Assembly (NCBI RefSeq): GCF_002270355.1
Contig: NZ_NJFZ01000020.1
Location: forward strand, 124,039-188,038
Direction of reading: 5' to 3'
Length of the DNA stretch: 64,000 nt
DNA from: Flectobacillus sp. BAB-3569
GTDB lineage: Bacteria > Bacteroidota > Bacteroidia > Cytophagales > Spirosomataceae
The notes below the pieces were generated by a model, which saw only the letters and a program-made list of their open reading frames with translations, was not told where the DNA came from and did not search any database. The position numbers and the translations under genes are program-made. Positions 43,801-51,390 of this stretch are shown one piece after another. The first letter of the stretch is position 1. Each line of letters opens with the position of its first letter.

Positions 43801-44318
43801 AATAATACAGCGTCTTTATCTGAAATACTAATTTTAAAGTTACCGTTAGCATCAGAAGTGGCGCCTTTACTTGTGCCCTTTACCGATACGTTTACCCCAG
43901 GCAAAGCATCTCCTGTTTGAGCGTCGGTGATTTTTCCACTTACCGTAGTGTGGTCTTGCGACTTTGGGCTTGCTTTTAGAACAATTTGATTATTTCCAGA
44001 AAAGCTAAAATCGATATTTCTGTTAGAAAAAATACCGTTCAGCACTTGTTTCAGGTTTTGATTTTGGGCAGAAAAAGTGACTTTATCTTTCTCAGAAATC
44101 AAACTTCCTGCATAGACAAAACGTACGCCAGTTTGTTTTTCGATTTGAGATAAAACGTTTTCTAAACTCTGATTTTGAGCCTGAACCGAAACTTTGGTGT
44201 TCAATACTTCTTGTGCTTGGGATACTTGTACATGACATATACCAAGGCCTAAGGCCAACGAGAGTGTTGGCACCGAGATGATTCGCCTAATTATTAGCGA
44301 GAATCGTTTTTTTTGCAT
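40863..44318 (-). CDS. SusC/RagA-family TonB-dependent transporter with STN signalling domain
   Basis: 1151 residues: signal peptide (about 1-36), secretin/TonB N-terminal STN domain (about 42-110, LENVLSQIEKQTGVRFVYAG), a carboxypeptidase-like beta domain (about 125-210), a plug with TALGIKREEKALGYS and NVLKGPAASALYGSRAGNG, and a large barrel ending TRTMGANLTISF. The STN domain normally contacts a FecR anti-sigma factor, and fecR and an ECF sigma gene lie directly upstream, so transport is probably coupled to its own transcription. It forms a pair with SusD. Confidence 0.96.
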   Translation of the reverse strand: MQKKRFSLIIRRIISVPTLSLALGLGICHVQVSQAQEVLNTKVSVQAQNQSLENVLSQIEKQTGVRFVYAGSLISEKDKVTFSAQNQNLKQVLNGIFSNRNIDFSFSGNNQIVLKASPKSQDHTTVSGKITDAQTGDALPGVNVSVKGTSKGATSDANGNFKISISDKDAVLLFSFVGFSSQEVPIKGRNHLNVQLSEDNKYLNEVVVTALGIKREEKALGYSTQKLDGSAVTDAPSNNFMNALSGKVAGLNLTKTDGPMGSSRVTLRGESILDFNSPGALIVVDGEPINTSFQGVGHGAYLGGDSPIDFGSALTDIDPNNIESINVLKGPAASALYGSRAGNGAIIITTKSASKDKKGLGVSFNSYVSVDQVNRWPDYQYQYGQGTAGQNYYSYGTTADGAGTQSTSSAWGPKFDGQSFYQYNSPRDANGVFTERTPWKPYTDNRKNFFEQGVTLSNNISITNVKDKSNTRLSLSQMKNNWILPNTGYERISLGFSNNSQISAKLSTSAKVNYYNKFSDNLPSTGYNNQSIMYFIAFQNPNVNLDWYQPYWLPGKEGLEQNHPFSSLIDNPYLIVYEMLNKSSRHNVTGTMSATYNILKGLDLTVRTGLDMGYEFRSQQRPKNTQKFQAGMYRQQNVFNLESNSDFLLKYKLPLEKTWQVTTSLGGNILKQSQKFTNQLADRLVIPGVYNLANSEQLPLTQSDRAEKRINSLYGFVNLGYKDFAFLDVTGRNDWSSTLPKQNNSFFYPSATLSLVLSQMTNMPNWISYGKIRGAYASVGYDARLGTYNLEKIYNSGTFPGELESPNVIANPNLKPQRNNSFEAGTEWRFFKNRLSLDATVYEQTTIDQILYAPVEFASGYSSSLINMGKVVNKGVELTLNGNPVKNYAGFSWDVTVNWSMNRNKVLELNNETGSVILAKYVGSRVTVEAREGQPLGTIYGLGFKRSPEGQIVFDKDGYPVLTDQFVNLGNTNPDWRGSISNNFKYKNWSLSVLLDIRQGGRIFSLTNSILGEQGKNTATLAGRYDGIIGEGVTLNADGQYVPNTTKATNIVTYYNKWYGRDNVEANTFDASFVKLREARLAYTIPAKILRKTFLRTASIGIYGRDLFVWSTFPAFDPETSTLDNATITPGLEVGQFPSTRTMGANLTISF

Positions 44319-44462
44319 AAGTTTGCTTGAGATAATAACCTATAAGGGCACCTTGTAAAAGGGGCTACAACATGGGGATTGTTTGCAAGGTTAATGAAGC
44401 TCGACCCTTCATTGACCTTTTTTATTAGTAAAATAGTCTAAAACTATATTTTGGACTCATAT

Positions 44463-45440
44463 TTATTGGCAAATTCCTTTTATAATAACCTCCTTTCCTT
44501 TGATTTGATATTGTATTCCTAAGGACGACTGCATCAATTGTAAAACTTCTTCTAAGCTAGCATTTTCGAAAGAAGCAATCCATGTACAATCTAATAACCG
44601 AGGATTTTTAACTTGAAATGACACCTCATACATTCGCTCTAACTTTCTAAAAACCAAATCCATACGCTCACGCTTGAAGTAAACTTTTCGTTCTCTCCAA
44701 CTGATTGACTCTCTGGCATCAATGACGTTTGATTGACTTAAATTCGCTTTTTCACTTTGATAAGTACAAACTTGATTAGGAAGAATGAGACAATTGCGTT
44801 GTGGATTATTGGCCATTTCTACCGCTACTTTCCCTGTCAATACGGTCACGTTGGCTTGGTTGTCTTGTGTGTAATCATGCACATCAAAAGTGGTGCCTTT
44901 CACCGTGGTATTCAAGTGTTTTGAGCTAACGATAAAAGGCTGTTGAGGGTTGTGAGTTACTTCAAAATAAGCTTCCCCTTCTAAATATACGTGACGAGTT
45001 TGTCCATGTAGTTTTGTGGGAAAACGTAAACTTGAGGCTCCATTCAAAAATACCTTCGAACCATCCTCCAAAGTAACTGTGGCGTGCTCTCCTGCTTTTG
45101 TTTTGATAGTCTGATAACTTAACTCATACTCGGGTAATGGTTGGTTGTATTTGCCAATCCACTTCCACGCCAACATAGAAATTAACAAAACACTAGCGGC
45201 GATTCCTGCACTAAGTGCCCACGAAGTTGCCAAACTAATGATTGGGGTATCTTTTTTAGTGGATATATTTACCCACATTTTTTGCTGAGCGTTCGATAAA
45301 GCCTCCTCAGAGTCCGAAGGTTGAAAAGACTTATCCTCATAGAGCGATTGCGCCCATTGGTCAAAAAGGGCTTTTCCCTCGGGGCTTTCCTTGCCACTTA
45401 GGTATTCTTGTAAAATTCGCTCCTGCTCTTTAGAAATCAT
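44463..45440 (-). CDS. FecR-family anti-sigma factor
   Basis: 325 residues: a cytoplasmic N-terminal anti-sigma region (about 1-65, EQERILQEYLSGKESPEGKA), one membrane segment (about 72-96), a periplasmic FecR domain with TLEDGSKVFLNGASSLRFP and a C-terminal DUF4974-like domain (RMDLVFRKLERMYEVSFQV). It should hold the ECF sigma factor until the STN domain of the SusC protein signals. The gene is 90 bp after the sigma gene and 144 bp before susC. Confidence 0.93.
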   Translation of the reverse strand: MISKEQERILQEYLSGKESPEGKALFDQWAQSLYEDKSFQPSDSEEALSNAQQKMWVNISTKKDTPIISLATSWALSAGIAASVLLISMLAWKWIGKYNQPLPEYELSYQTIKTKAGEHATVTLEDGSKVFLNGASSLRFPTKLHGQTRHVYLEGEAYFEVTHNPQQPFIVSSKHLNTTVKGTTFDVHDYTQDNQANVTVLTGKVAVEMANNPQRNCLILPNQVCTYQSEKANLSQSNVIDARESISWRERKVYFKRERMDLVFRKLERMYEVSFQVKNPRLLDCTWIASFENASLEEVLQLMQSSLGIQYQIKGKEVIIKGICQ

Positions 45441-45530
45441 TCATGTAAAGGGAAATGGGGATGTTTTCCTTCCCTTTCATGTATGTATTCGTGTGAGATA
45501 AATTTTAGTACTATGCCGAAATACGATTTT

Positions 45531-46115
45531 TTAAAAAAAAGTAGATAAAAAAAGTCCAAGGGTTGCAAATTCTCTTAATCGAAAACGAACCATTTGTAGC
45601 GCTTTGGATAGTTGATTTTTGACGGTTTGAGGGGAAATCTGAAGCTTTTGGGCAATTTGATCAATGGTAAGTTGTTCAAATCGGCTCAATTGAAAGACTT
45701 CTTTACATTTTTCTGGTAAAATATTCACCGCTTGATGAAGATGATTATCTAAATCGTTGGTCAAAATGGTTTGCTGAGTCGAGAAATCAGAGTCTGAAGA
45801 AGTTTGGCGAATTATCTTGACATAATCTTCTCGCACATATTGTTTTCGAATTTTATCCAATAATTTATTTCGAACCATCGCAAACAAATAAGACTCCGAA
45901 AATACTGTAGGGTCTATTTGTTCTTTTTGTGTCAATAATTGTGCAAAAACATCTTGAATCAAATCTTGAGCATCTTCTGCGCTCGGAGTAGTACGACGTG
46001 CAAAGACATAGAGCTTTCGCCAATACTTTTGATAAAGTACCTCAAAAGCGCCTGTATCGCCTGCTTGCCATGCTTGAATTATAGCAATATCATTTTGAAA
46101 TTTAGCCTTTGTCAT
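45531..46115 (-). CDS. ECF-type RNA polymerase sigma factor
   Basis: 194 residues. Region 2 is visible as YQKYWRKLYVFARRTTPSAE (about 24-43) with DAQDLIQDVFAQL, and region 4 as LPEKCKEVFQLSRFEQLTID (about 125-144) followed by the helix-turn-helix QKLQISPQTVKNQLSKAL. This is the sigma-70-like family that works with FecR in Bacteroidota. It is expected to drive the susC/susD genes downstream. A TAnnTTTG box lies 22 bp before the ATG, so the sigma gene itself may be read from a housekeeping promoter. Confidence 0.94.
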   Translation of the reverse strand: MTKAKFQNDIAIIQAWQAGDTGAFEVLYQKYWRKLYVFARRTTPSAEDAQDLIQDVFAQLLTQKEQIDPTVFSESYLFAMVRNKLLDKIRKQYVREDYVKIIRQTSSDSDFSTQQTILTNDLDNHLHQAVNILPEKCKEVFQLSRFEQLTIDQIAQKLQISPQTVKNQLSKALQMVRFRLREFATLGLFLSTFF

Positions 46116-46136
46116 AACGCAAAACCAATTTTGCTA

Positions 46137-46144
46137 CAAAGGTA
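46137..46144 (-). promoter_or_regulatory. Putative -7 element of the ECF sigma gene
   Basis: The minus strand reads TACCTTTG, a perfect TAnnTTTG, 22 bp upstream of the ATG. No convincing -33 TTG at 19 nt is seen. Confidence 0.5.
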
Positions 46145-46305
46145 AACCTTGGGGTTTCCTAAGCCTTTAAGCTTAAGTTATACTTTCATTATGGTAATGT
46201 TACGAAAATTTGTTAAATAGCTCCGCATATTCAATTTTTTACAATAATTAAACCTTCGCAAACATTCAAAATCTAAATGGAACAAAACTCTAGGCACAAC
46301 ATACT

Positions 46306-47907
46306 ATGACTTTTTCAAGCAAACAACTTCAAGCAGGTTTGGAGGAATATAAGGGAGAATGGAGCACTCAACAGATTACCCATTTACTCAAGAGGGTAAT
46401 GTTTGGCGCAAAACCTTCCGATGTCAACTATTTCAAAACCAAAACCTTAAGTCAGTCAGTTGAGGAACTGCTAAAGCCTCAAATATACCCAGAGCCTCCG
46501 CTCAACTATTATAATACCAGTGATTACACAGATCCAACAGGTATTACACTGGGAGCTACTTGGGCATTTGCCGCTTATGGTGATGGTACACTCAATGGCA
46601 AAAGGAGAAATAGCTACAAAGCTTGGTGGCTCCAACAAATGTTTTATCAAGGACGAAGTATCCACGAGAAAATGATTCTGTTTTGGCATAACCATTTTTC
46701 TACCGAAGCAGATACCGTGAGTGATGCTCGCTATTTGTATAAACATCATTCACTTTTACGAAAGTTTGCTTTGGGGAACTTCAAAACTTTCGTTCGAGAA
46801 ATGTCCATCGACCCTGCCATGTTGGTGTATTTAAATGGTAATAAAAATACCAAAACAGCCCCAGACGAAAACTATGGACGAGAGCTACAAGAGCTCTTTA
46901 CGATGGGAAAAGGCTCTGGCTCCAAATACACTGAAGACGACGTAAAAGCCGCCGCAAAAGTCCTGACTGGTTATGTTGTGGATGCACTGAAAATAGATTA
47001 CAGCTTTACCCCGAGTAGGCACGATACCAGTGATAAAACATTTTCCGCCTTTTACAACAACACGGTTATCAAAGGAAAATCAGGTACCGATGGCATATTA
47101 GAACTGGACGAACTGATCAATATGCTTTTTCAAAAAGAAGAACTGAGTAAGTTTATTTGTCGGAAAATATATCAGTTCTTTGTGCATTATGATTTGAATG
47201 AAACCGTTGAAAAAAACGTCATCACGCCACTCGCCGAAATATTTAGAAAAAACAATTTTGAGATTACTCCCGTTCTTTCTACCCTCTTTAAAAGTCAGTT
47301 TTTTTATGATGCACAGCTCTACGGAGCAGTCATCAAGTCTCCCCTAGATTTAGTCATTGGAAACCTTCGTGAATTTGATGTAATATTCCCAAATCCGAAA
47401 ACGGAATTTGTGGATGTGTACACATTTTTTGTGGAAGTCGTTCGTCAAGGAACCATCATGCAACAAAGCATTGGTGACCCTCCCAATGTGGCTGGTTGGG
47501 CTGCGTATTATCAGCAACCTATATTTTACGAAGCATGGATTACGGCAGATACTTATCCCAAAAGAGTACAATATACTGATACCATGATTGCCAATGGAAT
47601 AACTCGTAATGGAAAAAGAATACAGATTGATGTCATTGCTTTTGCCAAGAATTTACCCAAACCCAACGATCCCAATTTGTTGATTACTGATTCCATAGCC
47701 TTATTATACAAAGTACCCGTTTCAGCAGAAAGAATTGAACAACTCAAAAGAGACATCCTACTTTCTGGGCAGTCGAGCGACTATTATTGGACCGAAATCT
47801 GGGATACCATGCTGGTGAGACCACAAGATACCATGACCCTCGTAAAGAGTAAATTACAATCGCTTTACCAGTATTTATTGTCACTACCAGAGTATCAGTT
47901 GACTTAG
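46306..47907 (+). CDS. DUF1800 family protein
   Basis: 533 residues. The family's conserved pieces are THLLKRVMFGAKPSDVNYF near the N-terminus, WWLQQMFYQGRSIHEKMILF followed by WHNHFST, YGRELQELFTMG, AAAKVLTGYV and the C-terminal PPNVAGWAAYYQ. DUF1800 genes are regularly paired with DUF1501 genes, as here. The biochemical role is unknown; links to exported or surface structures have been proposed. No signal peptide is obvious at the chosen start (MTFSSKQLQAG). The partner starts 288 bp downstream after a family B repeat. Confidence 0.9.
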   Translation: MTFSSKQLQAGLEEYKGEWSTQQITHLLKRVMFGAKPSDVNYFKTKTLSQSVEELLKPQIYPEPPLNYYNTSDYTDPTGITLGATWAFAAYGDGTLNGKRRNSYKAWWLQQMFYQGRSIHEKMILFWHNHFSTEADTVSDARYLYKHHSLLRKFALGNFKTFVREMSIDPAMLVYLNGNKNTKTAPDENYGRELQELFTMGKGSGSKYTEDDVKAAAKVLTGYVVDALKIDYSFTPSRHDTSDKTFSAFYNNTVIKGKSGTDGILELDELINMLFQKEELSKFICRKIYQFFVHYDLNETVEKNVITPLAEIFRKNNFEITPVLSTLFKSQFFYDAQLYGAVIKSPLDLVIGNLREFDVIFPNPKTEFVDVYTFFVEVVRQGTIMQQSIGDPPNVAGWAAYYQQPIFYEAWITADTYPKRVQYTDTMIANGITRNGKRIQIDVIAFAKNLPKPNDPNLLITDSIALLYKVPVSAERIEQLKRDILLSGQSSDYYWTEIWDTMLVRPQDTMTLVKSKLQSLYQYLLSLPEYQLT

Positions 47908-47951
47908 TCATGAGTGATGAATGGTGAATTGTGAATTAGGGCTGAACGAAG

Positions 47952-48100
47952 GATTTTCAACAATTTCGGATTTGGGATTTCTGATTTTGGATATAAAGTA
48001 AAGTGCCTTTATTTTTTTACAAAATATAGAATATTACACTTCCAAAACCCAACATCCGATATCCGAAATAGAGAGTTTTGTATTTCTTCGTACACTACTA
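47952..48100. repeat. Dispersed repeat family B, copy 3
   Basis: GGATTTGGGATTTCTGATTT near the left, CACTTCCAAAACCCAACATC in the middle and CTTCGTACACTACTA at the right, matching copy 1 in order and orientation. It fills the gap in the DUF1800-DUF1501 pair. Confidence 0.75.
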
Positions 48101-48195
48101 GTTATGAGTGGCGAATTGCCAATACCAATATTTCACTCTTGCAATTTATCAAAATTAAATTTGCACATTATTTCTTCTATCTAAAATCTATTTCT

Positions 48196-49758
48196 ATGAA
48201 ACGCAGAGAATTTGTTCAGCAGTCAATATCAGGATTCTTAATGCCTGCATTACTCAGTGGTTTTTCGGTAAAGGCCTTAGGAAATGTTGCAAAAAATCAG
48301 AGTGGAGACGAAAATACCCTTGTGGTGATCCAACTCAATGGTGGAAATGATGGCTTAAATACAGTAATACCAATTGATAAATATGGGCTTTATAAAAATG
48401 CCCGCTCCAATATTGCTCTACCAGAATCAGCCTTATTGAAGGTATCCCAAAACGGAAATATTGGACTGCACCCTTCTATGGCAGGGGGCTTGCATAACCT
48501 TTTTATGGAAGGTAAAGCCAATCTAATACAAAGCGTAGGATACCCAAATCCCAACTTTTCTCATTTTAGGGCGACAGACATTTGGAATTCGGCCTCGGAT
48601 GCCAATCAGTACGTGTATAACGGCTGGCTTGGAAGATATCTGGCTCTACAGCATCCTACATTTCCAAACAATTATCCCAATTCACAATTTCCTGATCCTT
48701 TGGCCATACAAATTGGCTCAACAGTAAGTACCGCCCTGCAAGGCCCTATCTCTTCTATGGGCATGGCTATTACTAACCCCAGCAGTTTCTATAATTTGGT
48801 ACAAAATAAGGTGGAAGATGCACCAGATACGCTGGCAGGCAAAGAATTGAAGTTTTTGAGAGAAGTCGCCAACCAAACGAATTTGTACGCTAGTTCAATA
48901 CGAGGAGCCGCAGGTAAGGCCAAAAATTTAGTAACCTACCCCAATACCAATTTGGCAGGACAATTAAAAATCGTGGCAAACCTCATTGGCGGAGGACTCA
49001 AAACGAAGGTGTATTTTGTCAATCTGGGAGGTTTTGATACCCACAGTAATCAGGTAAATACGACCGATACCACCACGGGAACACATGCTAACCTTTGGAA
49101 ACAAATCTCGGATGCCATCAAGGCATTTACCGATGATTTGAAAGCTATGGGCGTATCCAAAAGAGTCGTAGGAATGACCTATTCTGAATTTGGGAGAAGA
49201 ATTAAATCAAATGCCAGTGGCGGAACAGACCACGGTGCAGCCGCACCGATGTTCATGTTTGGAGATATGGTAAATCCAATTGTATTGGGCACCACGCCAG
49301 ATATTGCTGCTTCGGTTCAAACAGGAGATAATGTACTCATGCAATATGATTTCCGATCGGTATATAGTTCGATTCTTGAGCAGTTTTTGTGTATGAATGC
49401 TAGTTGGAAAGACGATGTTTTATTTAAAGATAACTTTCAATCTTTACCACTCATTCGACCGCAAGCCTGCGGACTTTCGCCTGTCGTGGATTTAGAATCA
49501 ACTGGTGAATATATCTACAATTACCCTAATCCTTTCCAACAAAGTACGATTTTGGTCTATACCTCAAGAGGAGGACATAACCTGATTCAAATTTTTGATA
49601 ATGTAGGAAGACTAATGGACACCCCAGTAGACGGGCTATATCCTGAAGGCACTTACGATATGCCTGTAGATACTTCAAAATGGAAAAATGGCGTCTATTA
49701 TGCTCGTTTTCAGAATGACTCGTACCAGCAGATTAGGAAATTAATGAAACATGGGTAA
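48196..49758 (+). CDS. DUF1501 family protein with C-terminal T9SS sorting domain
   Basis: 520 residues from the ATG at 48196. The N-terminus MKRREFVQQSISGFLMPALL has a twin-arginine-like pattern. The DUF1501 core shows VVIQLNGGNDGLNTVIP, NLGGFDTHSNQ, TYSEFGRRIKSN and GTDHGAAAPMFMFG, a sulfatase-like fold. From about residue 440 a Por/T9SS C-terminal domain follows: YNYPNPFQQSTILVY, LIQIFDNVGRL and GVYYARFQNDSYQQIRKLMK. It is therefore predicted to be secreted or surface-bound by the type IX system. The Tat-like start combined with a T9SS tail is notable. Confidence 0.9.
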   Translation: MKRREFVQQSISGFLMPALLSGFSVKALGNVAKNQSGDENTLVVIQLNGGNDGLNTVIPIDKYGLYKNARSNIALPESALLKVSQNGNIGLHPSMAGGLHNLFMEGKANLIQSVGYPNPNFSHFRATDIWNSASDANQYVYNGWLGRYLALQHPTFPNNYPNSQFPDPLAIQIGSTVSTALQGPISSMGMAITNPSSFYNLVQNKVEDAPDTLAGKELKFLREVANQTNLYASSIRGAAGKAKNLVTYPNTNLAGQLKIVANLIGGGLKTKVYFVNLGGFDTHSNQVNTTDTTTGTHANLWKQISDAIKAFTDDLKAMGVSKRVVGMTYSEFGRRIKSNASGGTDHGAAAPMFMFGDMVNPIVLGTTPDIAASVQTGDNVLMQYDFRSVYSSILEQFLCMNASWKDDVLFKDNFQSLPLIRPQACGLSPVVDLESTGEYIYNYPNPFQQSTILVYTSRGGHNLIQIFDNVGRLMDTPVDGLYPEGTYDMPVDTSKWKNGVYYARFQNDSYQQIRKLMKHG

Positions 49759-49802
49759 GCAGGAGTTCTGAGTTGAGAGTGCTGAATTATGAATTATTAG
49801 TA

Positions 49803-50060
49803 TACTGAGGATTTTAAAATTGTTTATTTCGGATATTGGATTTGGGATTTCGGAAGTGTAATCTTTTACATTTCTTAAAAAATTAAAGGTATCAAATATT
49901 ATTTACGAAATCTGCAATCCCAAGGCTGAAATAGTTTGGATTTTTATTTCAGATATCGGATGTGGGATTTCGGAGGTATAATCTTTTACATTTCTTGAAA
50001 AATTAAAGTTAGTTCACTTTATTTCCGAAATCAAAAATCCCCAATCTGCTATAGTTTAGA
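49803..50060. repeat. Dispersed repeat family B, copies 4 and 5 in tandem
   Basis: Two consecutive units, each with GGGATTTCGGA(A/G)GT(G/A)TAATC and TTTTACATTTCTT, at about 49828-49885 and 49950-50010, with TTTACGAAATCTGCAATCCC and TTTCCGAAATCAAAAATCCC closing them. Orientation is opposite to copies 1 and 3. No gene is seen in 49759-50198; a 9-bp stem (AAACGTGTG / CACACGTTT) lies at 50111-50154 and may end the collar-gene transcript. Confidence 0.7.
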
Positions 50061-50198
50061 TTCTTGTTGTCCAAGTTTAATAACTGGGAACAGCGAGGGT
50101 TTAGAGCGCAAAACGTGTGACATCATTAATTACGGTTAACAAAGCCACACGTTTCACTTAAAACTACTTTATATAATCTAAAAAGTATTAATCAAATG

Positions 50199-50621
50199 TT
50201 ACATTGGAAACATTCCCCTTACACAAAATATATATCGTATAGGATTCCCTTTAGGGTCTTTAGGGTTAGGGATATTTGGAATTTTAGGTATTCCGAAAGT
50301 TCTCATTCCATCACCTCCGTAAGTGGTACCTATTAAAGCAAAAACGGCGGAATATTCGTTAATACTTAAGAGTCTTCCATCACAAAGTACCCAGTCCTGC
50401 GGAACAAAACTTCCAGCAAAGGTTAAAATTTGGCCCAAAAATGGTTCTGCGGCGTACTCGTCATCATTGATGCCGCAGTAATAATGAATAGCTGAGTAAT
50501 CATCATCATAAACTTTAATGGGGTCTAATTTGGGCACACCATCTTTCCCATTACATTTTTTCCAACTTGAAGGATAGTGACCTCTTCCAGCATATAAGCA
50601 AATTTTATTGATCGTGCTCAT
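50199..50621 (-). CDS. Phage tail-collar domain protein (140 aa)
   Basis: The second half is a tail-collar (PF07484-like) domain: LGQILTFAGSFVPQDWVLCD then GRLLSINEYSAVFALIGTTY and GGDGMRTFGIP. The first half carries a weak second copy, PSSWKKCNGK, matching PQDWVLCDGR, so the protein looks like a degenerate duplication. There is no signal peptide. Such domains occur in phage short tail fibres and in microcystin-dependent-type proteins. No other phage gene is near. It shares the C-terminal pattern I-C-V-x-G-x-F-P with the next protein, 58 bp upstream on the same strand. Confidence 0.78.
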   Translation of the reverse strand: MSTINKICLYAGRGHYPSSWKKCNGKDGVPKLDPIKVYDDDYSAIHYYCGINDDEYAAEPFLGQILTFAGSFVPQDWVLCDGRLLSINEYSAVFALIGTTYGGDGMRTFGIPKIPNIPNPKDPKGNPIRYIFCVRGMFPM

Positions 50622-50679
50622 TTTAATAAAAGTTTTTTAACTAAGTGTGATAACATTGATTATAACTACTTTACATTAC

Positions 50680-50928
50680 CTAATCATGCGTTGGGAATTC
50701 TCCATTTACGCAGATAATGTGCATGCATGAGCCAACCTTTGGGAAAACAGGCAGATTAAATTCACGTATCTCATATTGGAGATTTGCACCAAATTGGTTT
50801 CCAATAACAGCATACAAAGCTGGGTTTTGGTCAATCTTCAGCGCTCGACCATCGCAAGGCAACCATCCTTCAGGTGCCGTTGTACCATTGTAAAGCATAA
50901 TAATGCCTATACAGTTTATTTCACGCAT
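50680..50928 (-). CDS. Phage tail-collar domain protein (82 aa)
   Basis: From the ATG at 50928 (MREINCIGIIMLYNGTTAPEG). The single-domain protein shows GWLPCDGRALKIDQNPALYA, VIGNQFGA and REFNLPVFPKVG, i.e. a compact tail-collar domain, with the CDGR hallmark. It has no signal peptide. An upstream in-frame start at 50979 would add residues with no counterpart in its neighbour. With the gene downstream it forms a two-gene operon flanked by related short direct repeats (50074-50099 and 51218-51244). The function is unknown. Confidence 0.72.
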   Translation of the reverse strand: MREINCIGIIMLYNGTTAPEGWLPCDGRALKIDQNPALYAVIGNQFGANLQYEIREFNLPVFPKVGSCMHIICVNGEFPTHD

Positions 50929-51326
50929 AATAAATAATAGTGTGGTGGGGTAAATTGAATGTTGCCCTAATTTACGCATTCAGGCTTTGCGAAAAATCCG
51001 ATAGGTTTTAAATTTTTACAATGTTAATCGTAGAATTTAATAGATACAAATAAAATATATGCAATTTTACAAAAATTATTTTTCGGTTAAATTTCCATAA
51101 TTTATAATATCAAACAAAGGTTGACTCCCTACTTATCTGAACATACGTAAAGCGTTATGTTTGATTTCTGAATTGGAGCGAAGGAAGCATTAGAATAGAT
51201 ATCTCTTTCCCTATTTCAGTTTTAACTACTGGAAACAGCGAGAGAAACTTTAAATTATTAGTTATCTAATGGTAGAAAAGATTTGTTTTTTACAATCATT
51301 CTAATTCCCACAACCACAAATCCTAC
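50929..51326. other. Intergenic region, AT-rich, no gene recognised
   Basis: About 400 bp with no protein-like ORF. The only notable item is AGTTTTAACTACTGGAAACA followed by GCGAGAG at 51218-51244, which resembles 50074-50099 on the other side of the collar genes. Confidence 0.4.
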
Positions 51327-51356
51327 TTGTCATTCTGCTAATCTTTTGTATTTTTG
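51327..51356 (+). promoter_or_regulatory. Promoter of the S10 peptidase gene
   Basis: TTG (51327-51329), a 19-nt spacer and TATTTTTG (51349-51356) match the Bacteroidota -33/-7 consensus with ideal spacing. The predicted leader is about 25-30 nt before the ATG at 51391. Confidence 0.72.
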
Positions 51357-51390
51357 TTAGAAACCCATTTTTTCACATTCAACAAACCTT

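Noticed and set aside
50199-50928. Prophage call from tail-collar domains
   Set aside because: No integrase, capsid, terminase or other tail genes are within reach; two collar domains alone are insufficient.
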